Positions 52,843 to 62,080 of a DNA stretch of 64,000 nucleotides are shown one piece after another; the first letter of the stretch is position 1; every line of letters starts with the position of its first letter. The position numbers and the translations under genes are program-made. The notes under the pieces are model-generated. The model ran no database searches. It worked only from the letters and a program-made list of their open reading frames with translations, and was not told the DNA's origin. Source of the stretch: Rhodohalobacter barkolensis (GTDB taxonomy: Bacteria; Bacteroidota; Rhodothermia; Balneolales; Balneolaceae); the NCBI RefSeq assembly GCF_002834295.1, contig NZ_PISP01000001.1, forward strand, positions 1,240,001 through 1,304,000, given 5' to 3'.

Positions 52843-53145
52843 GTGGACAATAAAAGATTCTTCATATCGCTCTTTTTTGGCTTAGTGCTGCTGGTCGGCA
52901 CGGGATTATCTACAATTCACTTTCATATTGATGATACTTCCGGTACTGAAACTGTACACCAGCTTGTTGAAGATGATTTTCAGTGTGTAATTTGTGGGTC
53001 TGCATTTAAGTACAGTCCGCAACCCAAAATTGTATCTGAAATTTATTCTACTCCGACTCTTATCAGATACAGTCAGCCTACACTTTCTTACGAGTCTTCC
53101 ATTTCTCCCTCCTTTGATGGAAGAGCCCCGCCTGCATTTGCCTGA
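52843..53145 (+). CDS. Small His/Cys protein preceding a zinc-type receptor
   Basis: The GTG at 52843 is chosen as start, since the in-frame GTG at 52807 lies within a palindrome likely to be an operator and the protein then opens with a signal-like VDNKRFFISLFFGLVLLVG. The 100-residue product has H26-x-H28, H39 and C48-xx-C51 after the hydrophobic segment, a plausible metal-binding set. It ends in SFDGRAPPAFA, a Pro-Pro-Ala-type tail like the one at the end of the Cys-rich copper-locus protein. It may be a DUF2946-like metal protein. It is the first gene of a three-gene unit with a lipoprotein and a ZnuD-like receptor. Confidence 0.65.
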   Translation: MDNKRFFISLFFGLVLLVGTGLSTIHFHIDDTSGTETVHQLVEDDFQCVICGSAFKYSPQPKIVSEIYSTPTLIRYSQPTLSYESSISPSFDGRAPPAFA

Positions 53146-53251
53146 TTTAGCCTTTTCAGGTCAATAATACCATTTTTTACAAAAACGGATTTATCCAATT
53201 ATACGGATGCAATCTATCTATAACCCCAAACAATACTAAATACGTATACCC

Positions 53252-53725
53252 ATGAAAAAGTCATATTTATTAACACTTTTCACAGCTGCAATATTAATTT
53301 TAACGGCCGTTTCTTGCGATTCGAACGATGATCATGATGATCATGGTGAAGTTCCGGTTGGTCTTCAACTTTCCTTAAATGGTCAGATGCTTGTTACCCA
53401 GGACAGTGGTACTGTCACTTACGCATCCGGTGACGCTATCGAACTTCCGGTAGGTGCTGAAGTAGGACCGGTTGACGTTCAGTTTATTGCTGAAGATGGA
53501 GATCTGTTTACTCCCGAAGGCTCAGAGTACGGCCTGGAGTACACTCTTTCTCAAAATGGTGTAATTTCGGTAGAGCACCCTCTTGGAAATAATCAATTTC
53601 AGTTTAATGTAACCGCAGTTGAAGTTGGTGAAACAACTGTTACCCTGGATTTGTTGCACGACGGACACTCCGATTTTGAAACTCAGCCAATTACAGTCAG
53701 AGTTTCCCAATCTGAATCAGAATAA
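53252..53725 (+). CDS. Lipoprotein with an N-terminal Asp/His metal-binding stretch
   Basis: This 157-residue lipoprotein (lipobox AVSC, Cys22) starts its mature part with DSNDDHDDHGE, a zinc- or nickel-type ligand cluster, and has another His pair in LLHDGHSDF (about 138-146). The body is beta-rich, made of two Ig-like repeats (LQLSLNGQML... and VTAVEVGETTVTLDLL). It sits between the small His/Cys protein and the ZnuD-like receptor, so capture of a metal at the outer membrane is likely but unproven. Confidence 0.65.
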   Translation: MKKSYLLTLFTAAILILTAVSCDSNDDHDDHGEVPVGLQLSLNGQMLVTQDSGTVTYASGDAIELPVGAEVGPVDVQFIAEDGDLFTPEGSEYGLEYTLSQNGVISVEHPLGNNQFQFNVTAVEVGETTVTLDLLHDGHSDFETQPITVRVSQSESE

Positions 53726-53768
53726 TTAAATAAATTCATTCACCTAATCATTCAATCAAAGTACCCTA

Positions 53769-56018
53769 ATGAGAAAACTGTTATTAGCAGCAATTCTCTT
53801 TCCGTTTTTGACAATGACTGCAGCCGGCCAATCCCAATCCACAGGGTCGGTTGCAGGATTTGTCATTGATTCTGAAACCGAAGAGCCAGTCCCATTTGCC
53901 TATATCCATCTGGAAGAGATTAACCGAACCGGAACTACAGACCGGCACGGATATTTCAAAATACACAATGTACCCGAAGGCAGATATTCGCTCTATGTTC
54001 ATAGAATCGGTTATTCCAGTAAAACACAAAGGGTTGAGATTGAAGGTGGAGAAGAGACAAACCTAACCTTAGAACTGAGTCCCACCGTTCTTACCGGCGA
54101 ATCCATAGAAGTTGTAGCTGATGCAGATCAGTTGGGAGGAGCCAATCTTGAACATGCATCCATTAAAGTAACCGGGGCACAGTTACGCAGAAATTTAGGA
54201 ACTACCCTGTCAGAAACACTGGCAAATCAACCCGGTTTCGATCAACGGACAATGGGTGCGGCGCCCGCGCGACCTGTAATCCGGGGTTTAGGTGACGAAC
54301 GCGTTTTAATACTACAAGATGGTGAACGAACCGGTGATGTATCCGGTGCCTCTCCCGACCACTCTGTAACAGTAGATCCTATGGGAGCAGATGAAATAGA
54401 AATCGCTCGTGGCCCCGCTGCGCTTGCTTACGGCTCTAACGCTATCGGTGGTGTCATCAATGTGGTACGAAATCAGATCGCAAACAATAAACCCTCATCC
54501 ATCAACGGAACAGCAACCGTTCAGGGAGCCAGTGTAAATACCGGGATATCAGCAGCCGGCAGGGTCTCCATCCCCAAAAATGATTTCGTTTATAATGTGG
54601 ATGTAAACGGACGCTATGGTGATAACTACCGTTCTCCCAGTGGTACCATTGATAATTCCGGGTATTTGACGACAAACAATGCTGTTGGGGTGAGTTACAT
54701 CCGTCCCTGGGGATACAGCGGACTTGCTGCTTCAACTTTTATATCTAATTACGGTATTCCGCCCGATCCTGAAGGCGGACACGCAAATGGAGTAGACGTG
54801 GAGATGCAGAAATATCAGGTTGAATCGAGAAGTGAATTCCTGATCAATGATCACTTTTTCAAAATGATTGAAAGTGGAATTTCCTATCGTTATTACCATC
54901 ATAGTGAGTTTGAGTCTGCTGAAATTATTGGAACGGAGTACAAACAAAACTCCGCAAATATAAACCTGAAGGGCACACACCGCAGTCTATGGTTTTTTAA
55001 TGACGGTGTAGTCGGAATTTGGGGTGAATTTCAAGACTATCAGGTACTGGACCGGTTTAATATCAATGCAAACAATTACAGCGCTTCAGCATTTACCATT
55101 CAGGAAGCAGATTTTGGTCCGCTGCATATAGAAGTCGGTGCTCGGTTTGATGCAGTATTAGCCAAACCGGATCGTGAAAATCCGGACTCTCGTATTGGCC
55201 ATATTCGTCAGCGTGAATTTTATTCACTGGCATCATCTGCGACAGCTATTTATAACCTGGGTGCCGGATTTTCGATTGGTTCTACATTTCTTCACTCTTT
55301 CCGGGCACCATCTATTGAAGAACTCTACTCTCAGGGACCTCACATTGCCGCCTACTCGTTCGAAATTGGAAATCCCGATCTGGATCCCGAGCGAGGTTTG
55401 GCTAAAGAGCTTTTTGTGAGATTTAGGAAATCCAATGCCAACTTTGAGCTTACCGGATATCACAATGGATTTAAAAACTACATCTATCCGCGCAATACCG
55501 GTCGGCAGAATATCTTTTTTCCAAGGCTGAATGACTATCAGTACGAATCAGTTGGTGCTGAAATATATGGATTAGAGGGTATGATGGAGTTTCAACTCAC
55601 CTCAAATCTAACACTGAATAGTTCTGCATCCTTTACTGTTGGACGTCGTGATGTTTCTGATGATGAGATGGAATCAGGCGATTTTGACTCAGATACAACT
55701 CCCTTACCGATGATTCCTCCATTCTCTTTCAAAACAGGTTTGACTTACGTTAGTGGACCGTTTCAGGTTGGAGCCAACGTTCGACACTCCTTCAAGCAGG
55801 ACCGATTAGCGGAATTTGAGTCAGTAACCGACGCCTATACCCTACTGGGTGCAAATGCTGAGTACAGACTCAATTCGTCCGGGGGATATTTACACACCTT
55901 CTCTATTCAGGCTAATAACATTCTGGACGAAACGTATCAAAACCATCTTAGCCGATTAAAAGATGTATTTCCTGAACCGGGACGTAATATATCACTCTTG
56001 TACAGGCTCTATTTTTGA
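53769..56018 (+). CDS. TonB-dependent receptor, ZnuD-like (probable zinc)
   Basis: This 749-residue outer-membrane receptor has a signal peptide (about 1-20), a carboxypeptidase-like domain (about 25-112), a plug (about 125-245) and a beta-barrel. The plug contains RPVIRGLGDERVLILQDGER and SGASPDHSVTVDP (about 193-205), then IEIARGPAALAYGSNAIGGVINV. The SPDH-VDP block is shared with ZnuD-type zinc receptors, where it follows the ligand site. With the His-rich lipoprotein and the operator-like palindrome upstream, zinc import is the best assignment. Confidence 0.83.
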   Translation: MRKLLLAAILFPFLTMTAAGQSQSTGSVAGFVIDSETEEPVPFAYIHLEEINRTGTTDRHGYFKIHNVPEGRYSLYVHRIGYSSKTQRVEIEGGEETNLTLELSPTVLTGESIEVVADADQLGGANLEHASIKVTGAQLRRNLGTTLSETLANQPGFDQRTMGAAPARPVIRGLGDERVLILQDGERTGDVSGASPDHSVTVDPMGADEIEIARGPAALAYGSNAIGGVINVVRNQIANNKPSSINGTATVQGASVNTGISAAGRVSIPKNDFVYNVDVNGRYGDNYRSPSGTIDNSGYLTTNNAVGVSYIRPWGYSGLAASTFISNYGIPPDPEGGHANGVDVEMQKYQVESRSEFLINDHFFKMIESGISYRYYHHSEFESAEIIGTEYKQNSANINLKGTHRSLWFFNDGVVGIWGEFQDYQVLDRFNINANNYSASAFTIQEADFGPLHIEVGARFDAVLAKPDRENPDSRIGHIRQREFYSLASSATAIYNLGAGFSIGSTFLHSFRAPSIEELYSQGPHIAAYSFEIGNPDLDPERGLAKELFVRFRKSNANFELTGYHNGFKNYIYPRNTGRQNIFFPRLNDYQYESVGAEIYGLEGMMEFQLTSNLTLNSSASFTVGRRDVSDDEMESGDFDSDTTPLPMIPPFSFKTGLTYVSGPFQVGANVRHSFKQDRLAEFESVTDAYTLLGANAEYRLNSSGGYLHTFSIQANNILDETYQNHLSRLKDVFPEPGRNISLLYRLYF

Positions 56019-56045
56019 GCACTTTAATGCAAAAGGTAAAGCTTA

Positions 56046-57062
56046 CTACTTTTCAATAATCTCTTCAGCGTTTTTCATCTGAAGATTCTGAAACTCCTTG
56101 TTTTTATCACTGTAGGAGATCCATAGGAAAAGTATCAGGTTGGTAATTTTGCGCAGCACGCTTGACACCAACAGCATACCGGCAACGGCTGCTGTAGCCA
56201 TATTCAGCATTTTAGACAGTTCAATGCCCGCCCACATAAATACCAGGTCACGGCTTGGAATAAATGGAATACGATTCACTACAATCACTATCGCCAAAAA
56301 TGTAAACCAGATTGTAATCGGTGTATTGGGAATCACAACTGCCCACTGAACAATCATTAAACCATGATGGATCAAAAACCGGGTCATGTAGATCCCGAAA
56401 ATAATCAGGGATTTCTTCAGGGATAGAGAAAAGAGATATTTCCGGAACTGAACGGCCAATACTGTAAATACTATTGTAATTACGGTTCCCAGAATGATAT
56501 AAACAGTGTTCACATCTTCAATCATCTCGTCCAGGTTGATTGTACCCGTAAAAACCAGAATGCCAACCAGGGAAAATGCAACCAGATTTGAGGTCAGAGC
56601 AGAGAGTATATTATTATCCCGAATATTCTTTAGAACCTCCCTGTCCTTTATGTCCAGGTACTTTCTTCCCCACACGAACAGATAGAATTCACCCGAATAA
56701 CCCATCACTTCATCGTTATACACTCTTTTAGTGAGAAATCCCTTAAACGATTCCCATTTCCCAATCTTCCAAACCTGACCATAAATAAATACCTCCGCAA
56801 CGGGCAGCGAAATATATAAAGCTCCAAATATGATATAGAAAAGTGGATGTGTAGGCAGGGAATTGAGAACTTCTCTCCAACCGATATCAAACAGTTGATA
56901 CAGAATAATTCCAACAATGAACAGAATCACTCCTCTCCGGAGGTACTTTTTCAACAGTACCGCCCTGGGGCTCTGCGAAAACTCTTCCCAGCTTTTTTTG
57001 ATCGACTCTGTATTAATGGCAGTTTGATTTTGTTTAAAGGATTGGCCAAAGGTAGCAATCAT
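56046..57062 (-). CDS. LPG-synthase transmembrane-region (UPF0104)-like membrane protein
   Basis: This 338-residue inner-membrane protein has seven or eight hydrophobic helices from about residue 46 (LRRGVILFIVGIILYQLFDIGW) to 320. The order and the central charged loops resemble the flippase part of lysylphosphatidylglycerol synthase (UPF0104/DUF). It lacks the aminoacyl-transferase domain of MprF, so a role in lipid or lipid-linked precursor transport is only a guess. It is divergent from the lipocalin-like gene. Confidence 0.65.
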   Translation of the reverse strand: MIATFGQSFKQNQTAINTESIKKSWEEFSQSPRAVLLKKYLRRGVILFIVGIILYQLFDIGWREVLNSLPTHPLFYIIFGALYISLPVAEVFIYGQVWKIGKWESFKGFLTKRVYNDEVMGYSGEFYLFVWGRKYLDIKDREVLKNIRDNNILSALTSNLVAFSLVGILVFTGTINLDEMIEDVNTVYIILGTVITIVFTVLAVQFRKYLFSLSLKKSLIIFGIYMTRFLIHHGLMIVQWAVVIPNTPITIWFTFLAIVIVVNRIPFIPSRDLVFMWAGIELSKMLNMATAAVAGMLLVSSVLRKITNLILFLWISYSDKNKEFQNLQMKNAEEIIEK

Positions 57063-57254
57063 TTCAGATCAAATAAAAGACCATTCTCACGCACTTGCTG
57101 TATCTTGTCAGGCTGTGAAACTTTTCTGAACATAAATGATTTAACATGGTGTACATATTTGTTTCACAACCTTTTCGTTTCTTCACCGTTGTGCTAAGTG
57201 AAACTGACTAAAAAGATTACACAATTCGGCTATTGCAGATTTAAATCATCTATC

Positions 57255-58328
57255 ATGATTCATCAATTGAAGGTTACAGGCCTGCTCTTACTACTTACTT
57301 TGTTACTTCCATTTGTGGGTATCTCTCAGATTTCTAATCCAAATGGCGAACTGAACACGCTTGACTCCGATATGATATGGGCTCAAACACTTGAAGGTAG
57401 CCATTTTAATGAGTTTTGGAACTACCAGTTTTATTTCGAAAATGGAATGAAAGTGCATATCACCTTCTCAGCAGCCAACTTTGGAAGCATGAAGGATCCT
57501 GTAACCGGTGTCCGGGTATCTGTATTTAACCACAATGAAGAGCTCTATCAGCTATCGCGGGAATACCCTCTGCCCAGATTGGTTCAGGATAAGGATAAAT
57601 ACCTTTTCCAGCTTCGCGAAGATCGTGATCTCTATTTTGAAGGTAAACTACCCGAACAGCACCGTGTGGTGATTAACACATCAAAGGATGGCGTTGATTA
57701 TGATATCGATCTCCGTCTCTCCGACATTCAGCGCGGATATAAACTGGGCGATGGAATGTATCGTATTGATGGTGAACAGGTAGGTATCGTAACGCATATT
57801 CCCTACGCCAAAGCGAGAGGGCACGTAACAATCAATGGAGAAAAGGAAAGAGTATCCGGAACAGCCTACATGGATCACACGTGGCAAAATGAGACGACAA
57901 CACAACTGATGCACAGCGGTTACCGGATGATCTACCACAGTAGCAAAGAAGATTGGGATCTGCTTTATGTGATGCTTCCGAATGATGGCCGAGACAACTC
58001 TACGATCGGCCACAGGATTACACGTATGGATGGTGAAACCACCCACGCCACTGTTAAAAATCTTGAGGTTATTACGAGCCAACGAGCATTTGGATCTACT
58101 ATTCCGAGAATAATCGACATGAACCTGAGTAACAACTCCTCTATTCGAGTTTCACGTACAAGCGATGATGAACGTTTCACTGTTCTGGGAGAACTGAGCT
58201 GGATCGCCCGCCGTGCTGCACGAACTTTTTTAGGCGGCGAAGTAATCGACTACCGCGGTGAAGCCACACTTATGGAGTCCTCAAAACGACCTAAACACGG
58301 TGAGTACAACTTCTTCTTTGTTGATTAG
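57255..58328 (+). CDS. CrtC/AttH/Svf1-like lipocalin-type secreted protein
   Basis: The start is set at 57255 (MIHQLKVTGLLLLLTLLLPF), giving a signal peptide with cleavage near GISQ and a 357-residue protein. An upstream GTG would add 19 residues with no support. Two lipocalin-like halves are visible. The central block KARGHVTINGEKERVSGTAYMDHTWQN (about 190-216) is the hallmark of the CrtC/AttH family (hydroxyneurosporene hydratase-like and lipid-binding relatives). Carotenoid hydration is possible in a pigmented bacterium, but no carotenoid genes are nearby and the catalytic residues cannot be confirmed. It could bind lipid instead. Confidence 0.7.
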   Translation: MIHQLKVTGLLLLLTLLLPFVGISQISNPNGELNTLDSDMIWAQTLEGSHFNEFWNYQFYFENGMKVHITFSAANFGSMKDPVTGVRVSVFNHNEELYQLSREYPLPRLVQDKDKYLFQLREDRDLYFEGKLPEQHRVVINTSKDGVDYDIDLRLSDIQRGYKLGDGMYRIDGEQVGIVTHIPYAKARGHVTINGEKERVSGTAYMDHTWQNETTTQLMHSGYRMIYHSSKEDWDLLYVMLPNDGRDNSTIGHRITRMDGETTHATVKNLEVITSQRAFGSTIPRIIDMNLSNNSSIRVSRTSDDERFTVLGELSWIARRAARTFLGGEVIDYRGEATLMESSKRPKHGEYNFFFVD

Positions 58329-58441
58329 TCCTTTTTAGGAATAAGAATGAAGTCAAGAGGGTAAGACTTTTGTCCACATCTGATCTCCCCGGGTCAGGAT
58401 CAGGATCAGGATAATTTGATCATTTTTTCAATTCTTCCCGT

Positions 58442-58476
58442 AAAAAGAAAAGCTCCGGAAGGTTCAGTTCCGGAGC
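58442..58476 (-). terminator. Minus-strand hairpin with T-run, no minus-strand gene beside it
   Basis: GCTCCGGAA and TTCCGGAGC pair perfectly around a 7-base loop. On the minus strand TTTTCTTTTTA follows, the direction of a terminator for RNA coming from about 58480-58700. No gene is known there. Confidence 0.6.
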
Positions 58477-58651
58477 CCTATGCTTTAGGTTCAGCATAAA
58501 TAGGAGTGACTAGTTGACTAACCAGAGATAAGATTAGTTCTTATGCTGTTACAAATAAGAGAAACGACCTTCCGGATTGTTACAAATTTTTTTTAAAAAC
58601 TTCGGACTCCTCTTTTTAACACTCTGTTTATAAACTTTTTTACGATTCATG

Positions 58652-58659
58652 TATCTTTG
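58652..58659 (+). promoter_or_regulatory. -7 promoter box before the amidohydrolase gene
   Basis: TATCTTTG matches TAnnTTTG exactly, 42 bases before the ATG. No clear TTTG is present at the -33 distance. Confidence 0.4.
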
Positions 58660-58701
58660 ATATCGTACATTGATGAAACCTTTTGAAACAAACCCTATTT
58701 C

Positions 58702-60285
58702 ATGAAATATCTGGCTACTATACTTTTTTCATTTTTCTTTACTGCTACTCTTTTCGCACAAATGCCTGATGCACCCAACCGTGCCGAAGGTGAGGGTCCG
58801 TATGATCGCCTGATTATACGCGGTGTAACAATGATTGACGGAACCGGTTCTCCGGCGATGGGTCCGGTAGATATCGTAATTGAAGGAAATCGAATAACCA
58901 GCATACAGAATGTTGGCTATCCCGGTGTACCCATTAATGAAAATCGCAGACCACAGGCTGAAGAAGGGGATCACGAAATTGATGCGGAAGGAATGTACAT
59001 CCTGCCCGGTTTTGTAGATATGCACGCACATATTGGCGGAAGTGCCCAGGGTACGGTTCCTGAATATGTGTTCAAACTTTGGCTTGCCCACGGTATTACA
59101 GGAATTCGTGAACCGGGATCATTCAATGGAGGCGACTGGACATTGAAACATGCTGAACGGAGCCGGAATAACGAAATTACAGCACCACGTATTTACCCCT
59201 ACTTTGGGTTTGGCATGGGTCAGTCAGGTGGTATAAACACTCCTGACGAAGCCAGAGACTGGGTTCAATCCATCCACAATCAGGGAGCAGAAGGAATAAA
59301 GTTTTTTGGTGCACGTCCGGAAATATTTAAAGCAACACTCGAGGAAGCCAATAAGCTGGGACTGGGTTCCATGGCACACCACGCGCAAACACTTGTGGTC
59401 TACAATAATGCACTGGATACTGCAGAAATGGGACTCAAAGGCCTGACTCATTGGTACGGACTGCCTGAAGCACTTTTTACCGATCGCGTTATTCAGGACT
59501 ACCCTCTCGACTATAACTACAGTAATGAACAACATCGCTTTGAAAATGCAGGCCAGCTGTGGGAACAAGCCGCCGAACCGGGTAGCGAAAAATGGAACGA
59601 GGTGATGAATCGCATGCTTGAGCTGGGACTGGACCTCAACCCAACATTTACGATATACGAAGCGAGTCGTGATCTGATGAAAGAGCGCCGGGCCGAATGG
59701 CACGAAAAGTACACTCTTCCCTCACTTTGGAGATTCTACCAGCCGGATCGCCGTGCACACGGATCTTACTGGTTTGACTGGGGTACCGAACAGGAAGTAG
59801 CCTGGAAACAAAACTATAACCTCTGGATGCAGTTTGTAAATGAGTACAAAAATCGTGGTGGAAGTGTTACACTGGGGTCCGATGCAGGATATATTTTCAA
59901 ACTGTACGGATTTGCCTACATCCGGGAAATGGAACTGATGCGCGAAGCCGGATTTCATCCGCTGGAGATATTTCAGTCAGCTTCACTGCAGGCTGCAAGA
60001 GTTCTTGGAAATGATGACCAGCTCGGAACCATCGAAGTGGGCAAATTAGCCGATTTAGTTATCGTGGATGAAAATCCTCAGCAAAATATAAAAGTGCTTT
60101 ATGGAACCGGAGCCATACGCGTTGACGACAATAATGAATTAAAGCGAGTGGGTGGCGTGAAATATACCATCAAAGATGGAATTGTATATGATGCAAGGGA
60201 ATTATTGAGAGATGTTGAACAGTTAGTTCAGGAGAGAAAAGATGAAGAAGGGTTTGAGATTACCCAACCTGGACTGGATTGGTAA
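58702..60285 (+). CDS. Secreted amidohydrolase-family metal-dependent hydrolase
   Basis: This 527-residue protein has a signal peptide (cleavage after TATLFAQ, about residue 19). It belongs to the amidohydrolase superfamily: the metal site HAH in GFVDMHAHIGG (about 107-117), a later His in LGSMAHHAQTLV and LKGLTHWYG, and the late Asp in TLGSDAGYIFK (about 393). The C-terminal GTIEVGKLADLVIVDENP is the composite-domain strand common to imidazolonepropionase- and dipeptidase-type members. It probably hydrolyses an amide or ester in the periplasm. Substrate unknown. It is followed by an unrelated small barrel gene after 99 bases. Confidence 0.88.
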   Translation: MKYLATILFSFFFTATLFAQMPDAPNRAEGEGPYDRLIIRGVTMIDGTGSPAMGPVDIVIEGNRITSIQNVGYPGVPINENRRPQAEEGDHEIDAEGMYILPGFVDMHAHIGGSAQGTVPEYVFKLWLAHGITGIREPGSFNGGDWTLKHAERSRNNEITAPRIYPYFGFGMGQSGGINTPDEARDWVQSIHNQGAEGIKFFGARPEIFKATLEEANKLGLGSMAHHAQTLVVYNNALDTAEMGLKGLTHWYGLPEALFTDRVIQDYPLDYNYSNEQHRFENAGQLWEQAAEPGSEKWNEVMNRMLELGLDLNPTFTIYEASRDLMKERRAEWHEKYTLPSLWRFYQPDRRAHGSYWFDWGTEQEVAWKQNYNLWMQFVNEYKNRGGSVTLGSDAGYIFKLYGFAYIREMELMREAGFHPLEIFQSASLQAARVLGNDDQLGTIEVGKLADLVIVDENPQQNIKVLYGTGAIRVDDNNELKRVGGVKYTIKDGIVYDARELLRDVEQLVQERKDEEGFEITQPGLDW

Positions 60286-60384
60286 TCATTGACCTGTTCT
60301 AAATCATCTGAATCTTTTTAATAGATTTTTAGTAGAAAATGGAATGAACACTCAACGCTAAAATAATCAAATAGGTGATTTACT

Positions 60385-60876
60385 ATGAAAGCTAAACTAC
60401 TAACCTCACTCGTCATCATCTGTTTAACGGTTGCACTTTCTGCCGCACAGGCACAGGATATGACTGATGAACGCTCTTTCGGTATTGGAGCACAAATCAC
60501 ATCACCGGCCGGTTTATCCATGCAGGGCTGGATTTCGGACAATGCCGCAATTGCATCAGTTGTAAGTTTCAACCTGAGAGAAAATGCCTCCTCATTTTAT
60601 ATTCACGCCGATTATCAAATGCACAAGCGTTACAACACTCCGAATTGGGATATCGGTTTTCTCTCCTATTACTACGGAGTTGGCGGACGCTACATTTGGC
60701 AGGATATCGGTATAGACAATAACTTTTTTGGTATTCGTCTGCCGGGCGGATTAAATTTCACATTTACGGATATCCCGTTTGATTTCTATATGGAGATGGC
60801 TCCGGTATTGGATGTTGCCCCCGAATTTGGATTTGGCTTTACCGGTGGAATTGGTTTTAGGTACTTCCTGAACTAA
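60385..60876 (+). CDS. Small outer-membrane-type beta-barrel protein
   Basis: This 163-residue protein has a signal peptide (cleavage after SAAQAQ, about residue 24). The alternating-strand body is rich in Gly/Phe/Tyr (AIASVVSFNLRENASSFYIHADYQMH, WDIGFLSYYYGVGGRYIW) and ends GFTGGIGFRYFLN, a typical outer-membrane terminal strand. It suggests an eight-stranded barrel similar to small Bacteroidota envelope proteins. Function unknown. Confidence 0.7.
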   Translation: MKAKLLTSLVIICLTVALSAAQAQDMTDERSFGIGAQITSPAGLSMQGWISDNAAIASVVSFNLRENASSFYIHADYQMHKRYNTPNWDIGFLSYYYGVGGRYIWQDIGIDNNFFGIRLPGGLNFTFTDIPFDFYMEMAPVLDVAPEFGFGFTGGIGFRYFLN

Positions 60877-61061
60877 ACTGTATAAGTGACTACCTTTGTA
60901 ATCCATGCTCTTTAACTATTACTGCCACAAAGTTTTTAAAGTTTAAAGAAACCGATAAGAACTCTGATCTTACTTTTTATTGGTTAGTATTTTAAATTAT
61001 TTGTGGCACCTTTTAATCTCTCGCATAAACAAATAGACAACCGGCTTTCACTCAGCAAAAC

Positions 61062-62033
61062 ATGTCTCAAAAACTTCCCGACTACTCTGAAATTGTAGAA
61101 GCACACAAACGAATTGCACCCTATGCACACCGGACACCGGTATTGACTTCCAGCTATTTCAATGAGCGGACAAATGGTGAAATTTTCTTCAAATGCGAAA
61201 ACTTCCAGAAAGTCGGAGCCTTTAAATTTCGCGGGGCATTCAATGCAATCTCAAAACTGCCCACATCTGAAGGAAAGAAAGGAATTGTTACACATTCATC
61301 CGGAAACCACGCCCAAGCCGTTGCTCTTGCTTCAAGAATGAACGGCTACAGTGCCACAATTGTGATGCCTGAAAACGCTCCAAAAGTAAAGGTTAACGCT
61401 GTCCGTGATTATGGAGCAGCAATTCAATTTTGTGAAAATACAACTGAAGCTCGCGAAGCAGCAGCTCAAAAAATCATTGATGAAACCGGTGCAACATTTA
61501 TTCATCCCTATAACCATCCTGACGTTATAGCCGGACAGGGAACCTGTGCAAAAGAACTTCTTGAAGATTATCCTGATTTAGATATCATTATTGCTCCCGT
61601 TGGCGGAGGTGGGCTGATCAGTGGTACTGGAATTACAGCTAAACATTTAAAGCCAGACATCACTGTGATTGCCGGTGAACCGGAGCTGGCCGATGATGCA
61701 TACCGATCGTTTAAATCCGGTAAAATTGAACCTGTTTTGAGGACCGACACTGTAGCTGATGGTTTGCGGACTTCAATCGGGGAACTCACATTTCAGGCTA
61801 TTCAAGAAAGTGTGGATGAGATTGTGACGGTATCCGAGCAGATGATTATTCAAACCATGCGAGACATTTGGGAACGAATGAAGATTATTATAGAACCGTC
61901 ATGTGCTGTACCGCTAGCAGCCATTCTGAGTGGGAAAATAGATATTCAAGGTAAGAAAGCAGGGATCATCCTAACCGGCGGTAACGTAGACCTGGGAAAT
62001 TTACCCTTTGGAAAAAAAGAGGCGCAACCATAA
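61062..62033 (+). CDS. Threonine/serine dehydratase (serine-racemase-like fold type II PLP enzyme)
   Basis: This 323-residue PLP enzyme has the Schiff-base Lys in GAFKFRGAFNAI (about residue 55), the phosphate-binding VTHSSGNHAQAVALAS (about 77-92), the glycine loop PVGGGGLISGTGI (about 180-192) and the C-terminal GIILTGGNVDL. It lacks the C-terminal ACT domain of biosynthetic IlvA, so it fits catabolic threonine dehydratase (TdcB-like) or serine racemase; sequence alone cannot separate these. It is convergent to the Met-rich gene. Confidence 0.88.
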   Translation: MSQKLPDYSEIVEAHKRIAPYAHRTPVLTSSYFNERTNGEIFFKCENFQKVGAFKFRGAFNAISKLPTSEGKKGIVTHSSGNHAQAVALASRMNGYSATIVMPENAPKVKVNAVRDYGAAIQFCENTTEAREAAAQKIIDETGATFIHPYNHPDVIAGQGTCAKELLEDYPDLDIIIAPVGGGGLISGTGITAKHLKPDITVIAGEPELADDAYRSFKSGKIEPVLRTDTVADGLRTSIGELTFQAIQESVDEIVTVSEQMIIQTMRDIWERMKIIIEPSCAVPLAAILSGKIDIQGKKAGIILTGGNVDLGNLPFGKKEAQP

Positions 62034-62041
62034 GCTGCGCC
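62012..62041 (-). terminator. Bidirectional terminator between threonine dehydratase and the Met-rich gene
   Basis: GGCGCA pairs with TGCGCC around a 9-base loop, overlapping the end of the dehydratase gene. The minus strand continues with TCTTTTTTT, a strong signal for the Met-rich gene. Confidence 0.7.
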
Positions 62042-62080
62042 ATTTTAAATTAGATTAGATTGAAGTGGAGCAAATCATCA

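Larger units (their letters stand above)
58329..58701. other. Intergenic region before the amidohydrolase gene
   Basis: This stretch contains three tandem TCAGGA units (58394-58412), two stacked hairpins (58452-58476 and 58480-58498) and a TATCTTTG promoter box (58652-58659). No protein gene was recognised. Confidence 0.55.

Noticed and set aside
58394-58412. Start of a CRISPR array or long tandem repeat (TCAGGA units)
   Set aside because: Only three 6-base units occur, with no spacers and no cas genes.
59224-59703. A 159-codon open frame antisense to the amidohydrolase gene
   Set aside because: It overlaps the conserved metal-dependent hydrolase and is Cys/His-rich only by codon shadow.
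60924-61007. Inverted repeat GCCACAAA ... TTTGTGGC before the threonine dehydratase gene
   Set aside because: The arms are only 8 bp, 68 bases apart in AT-rich DNA; it could be chance.
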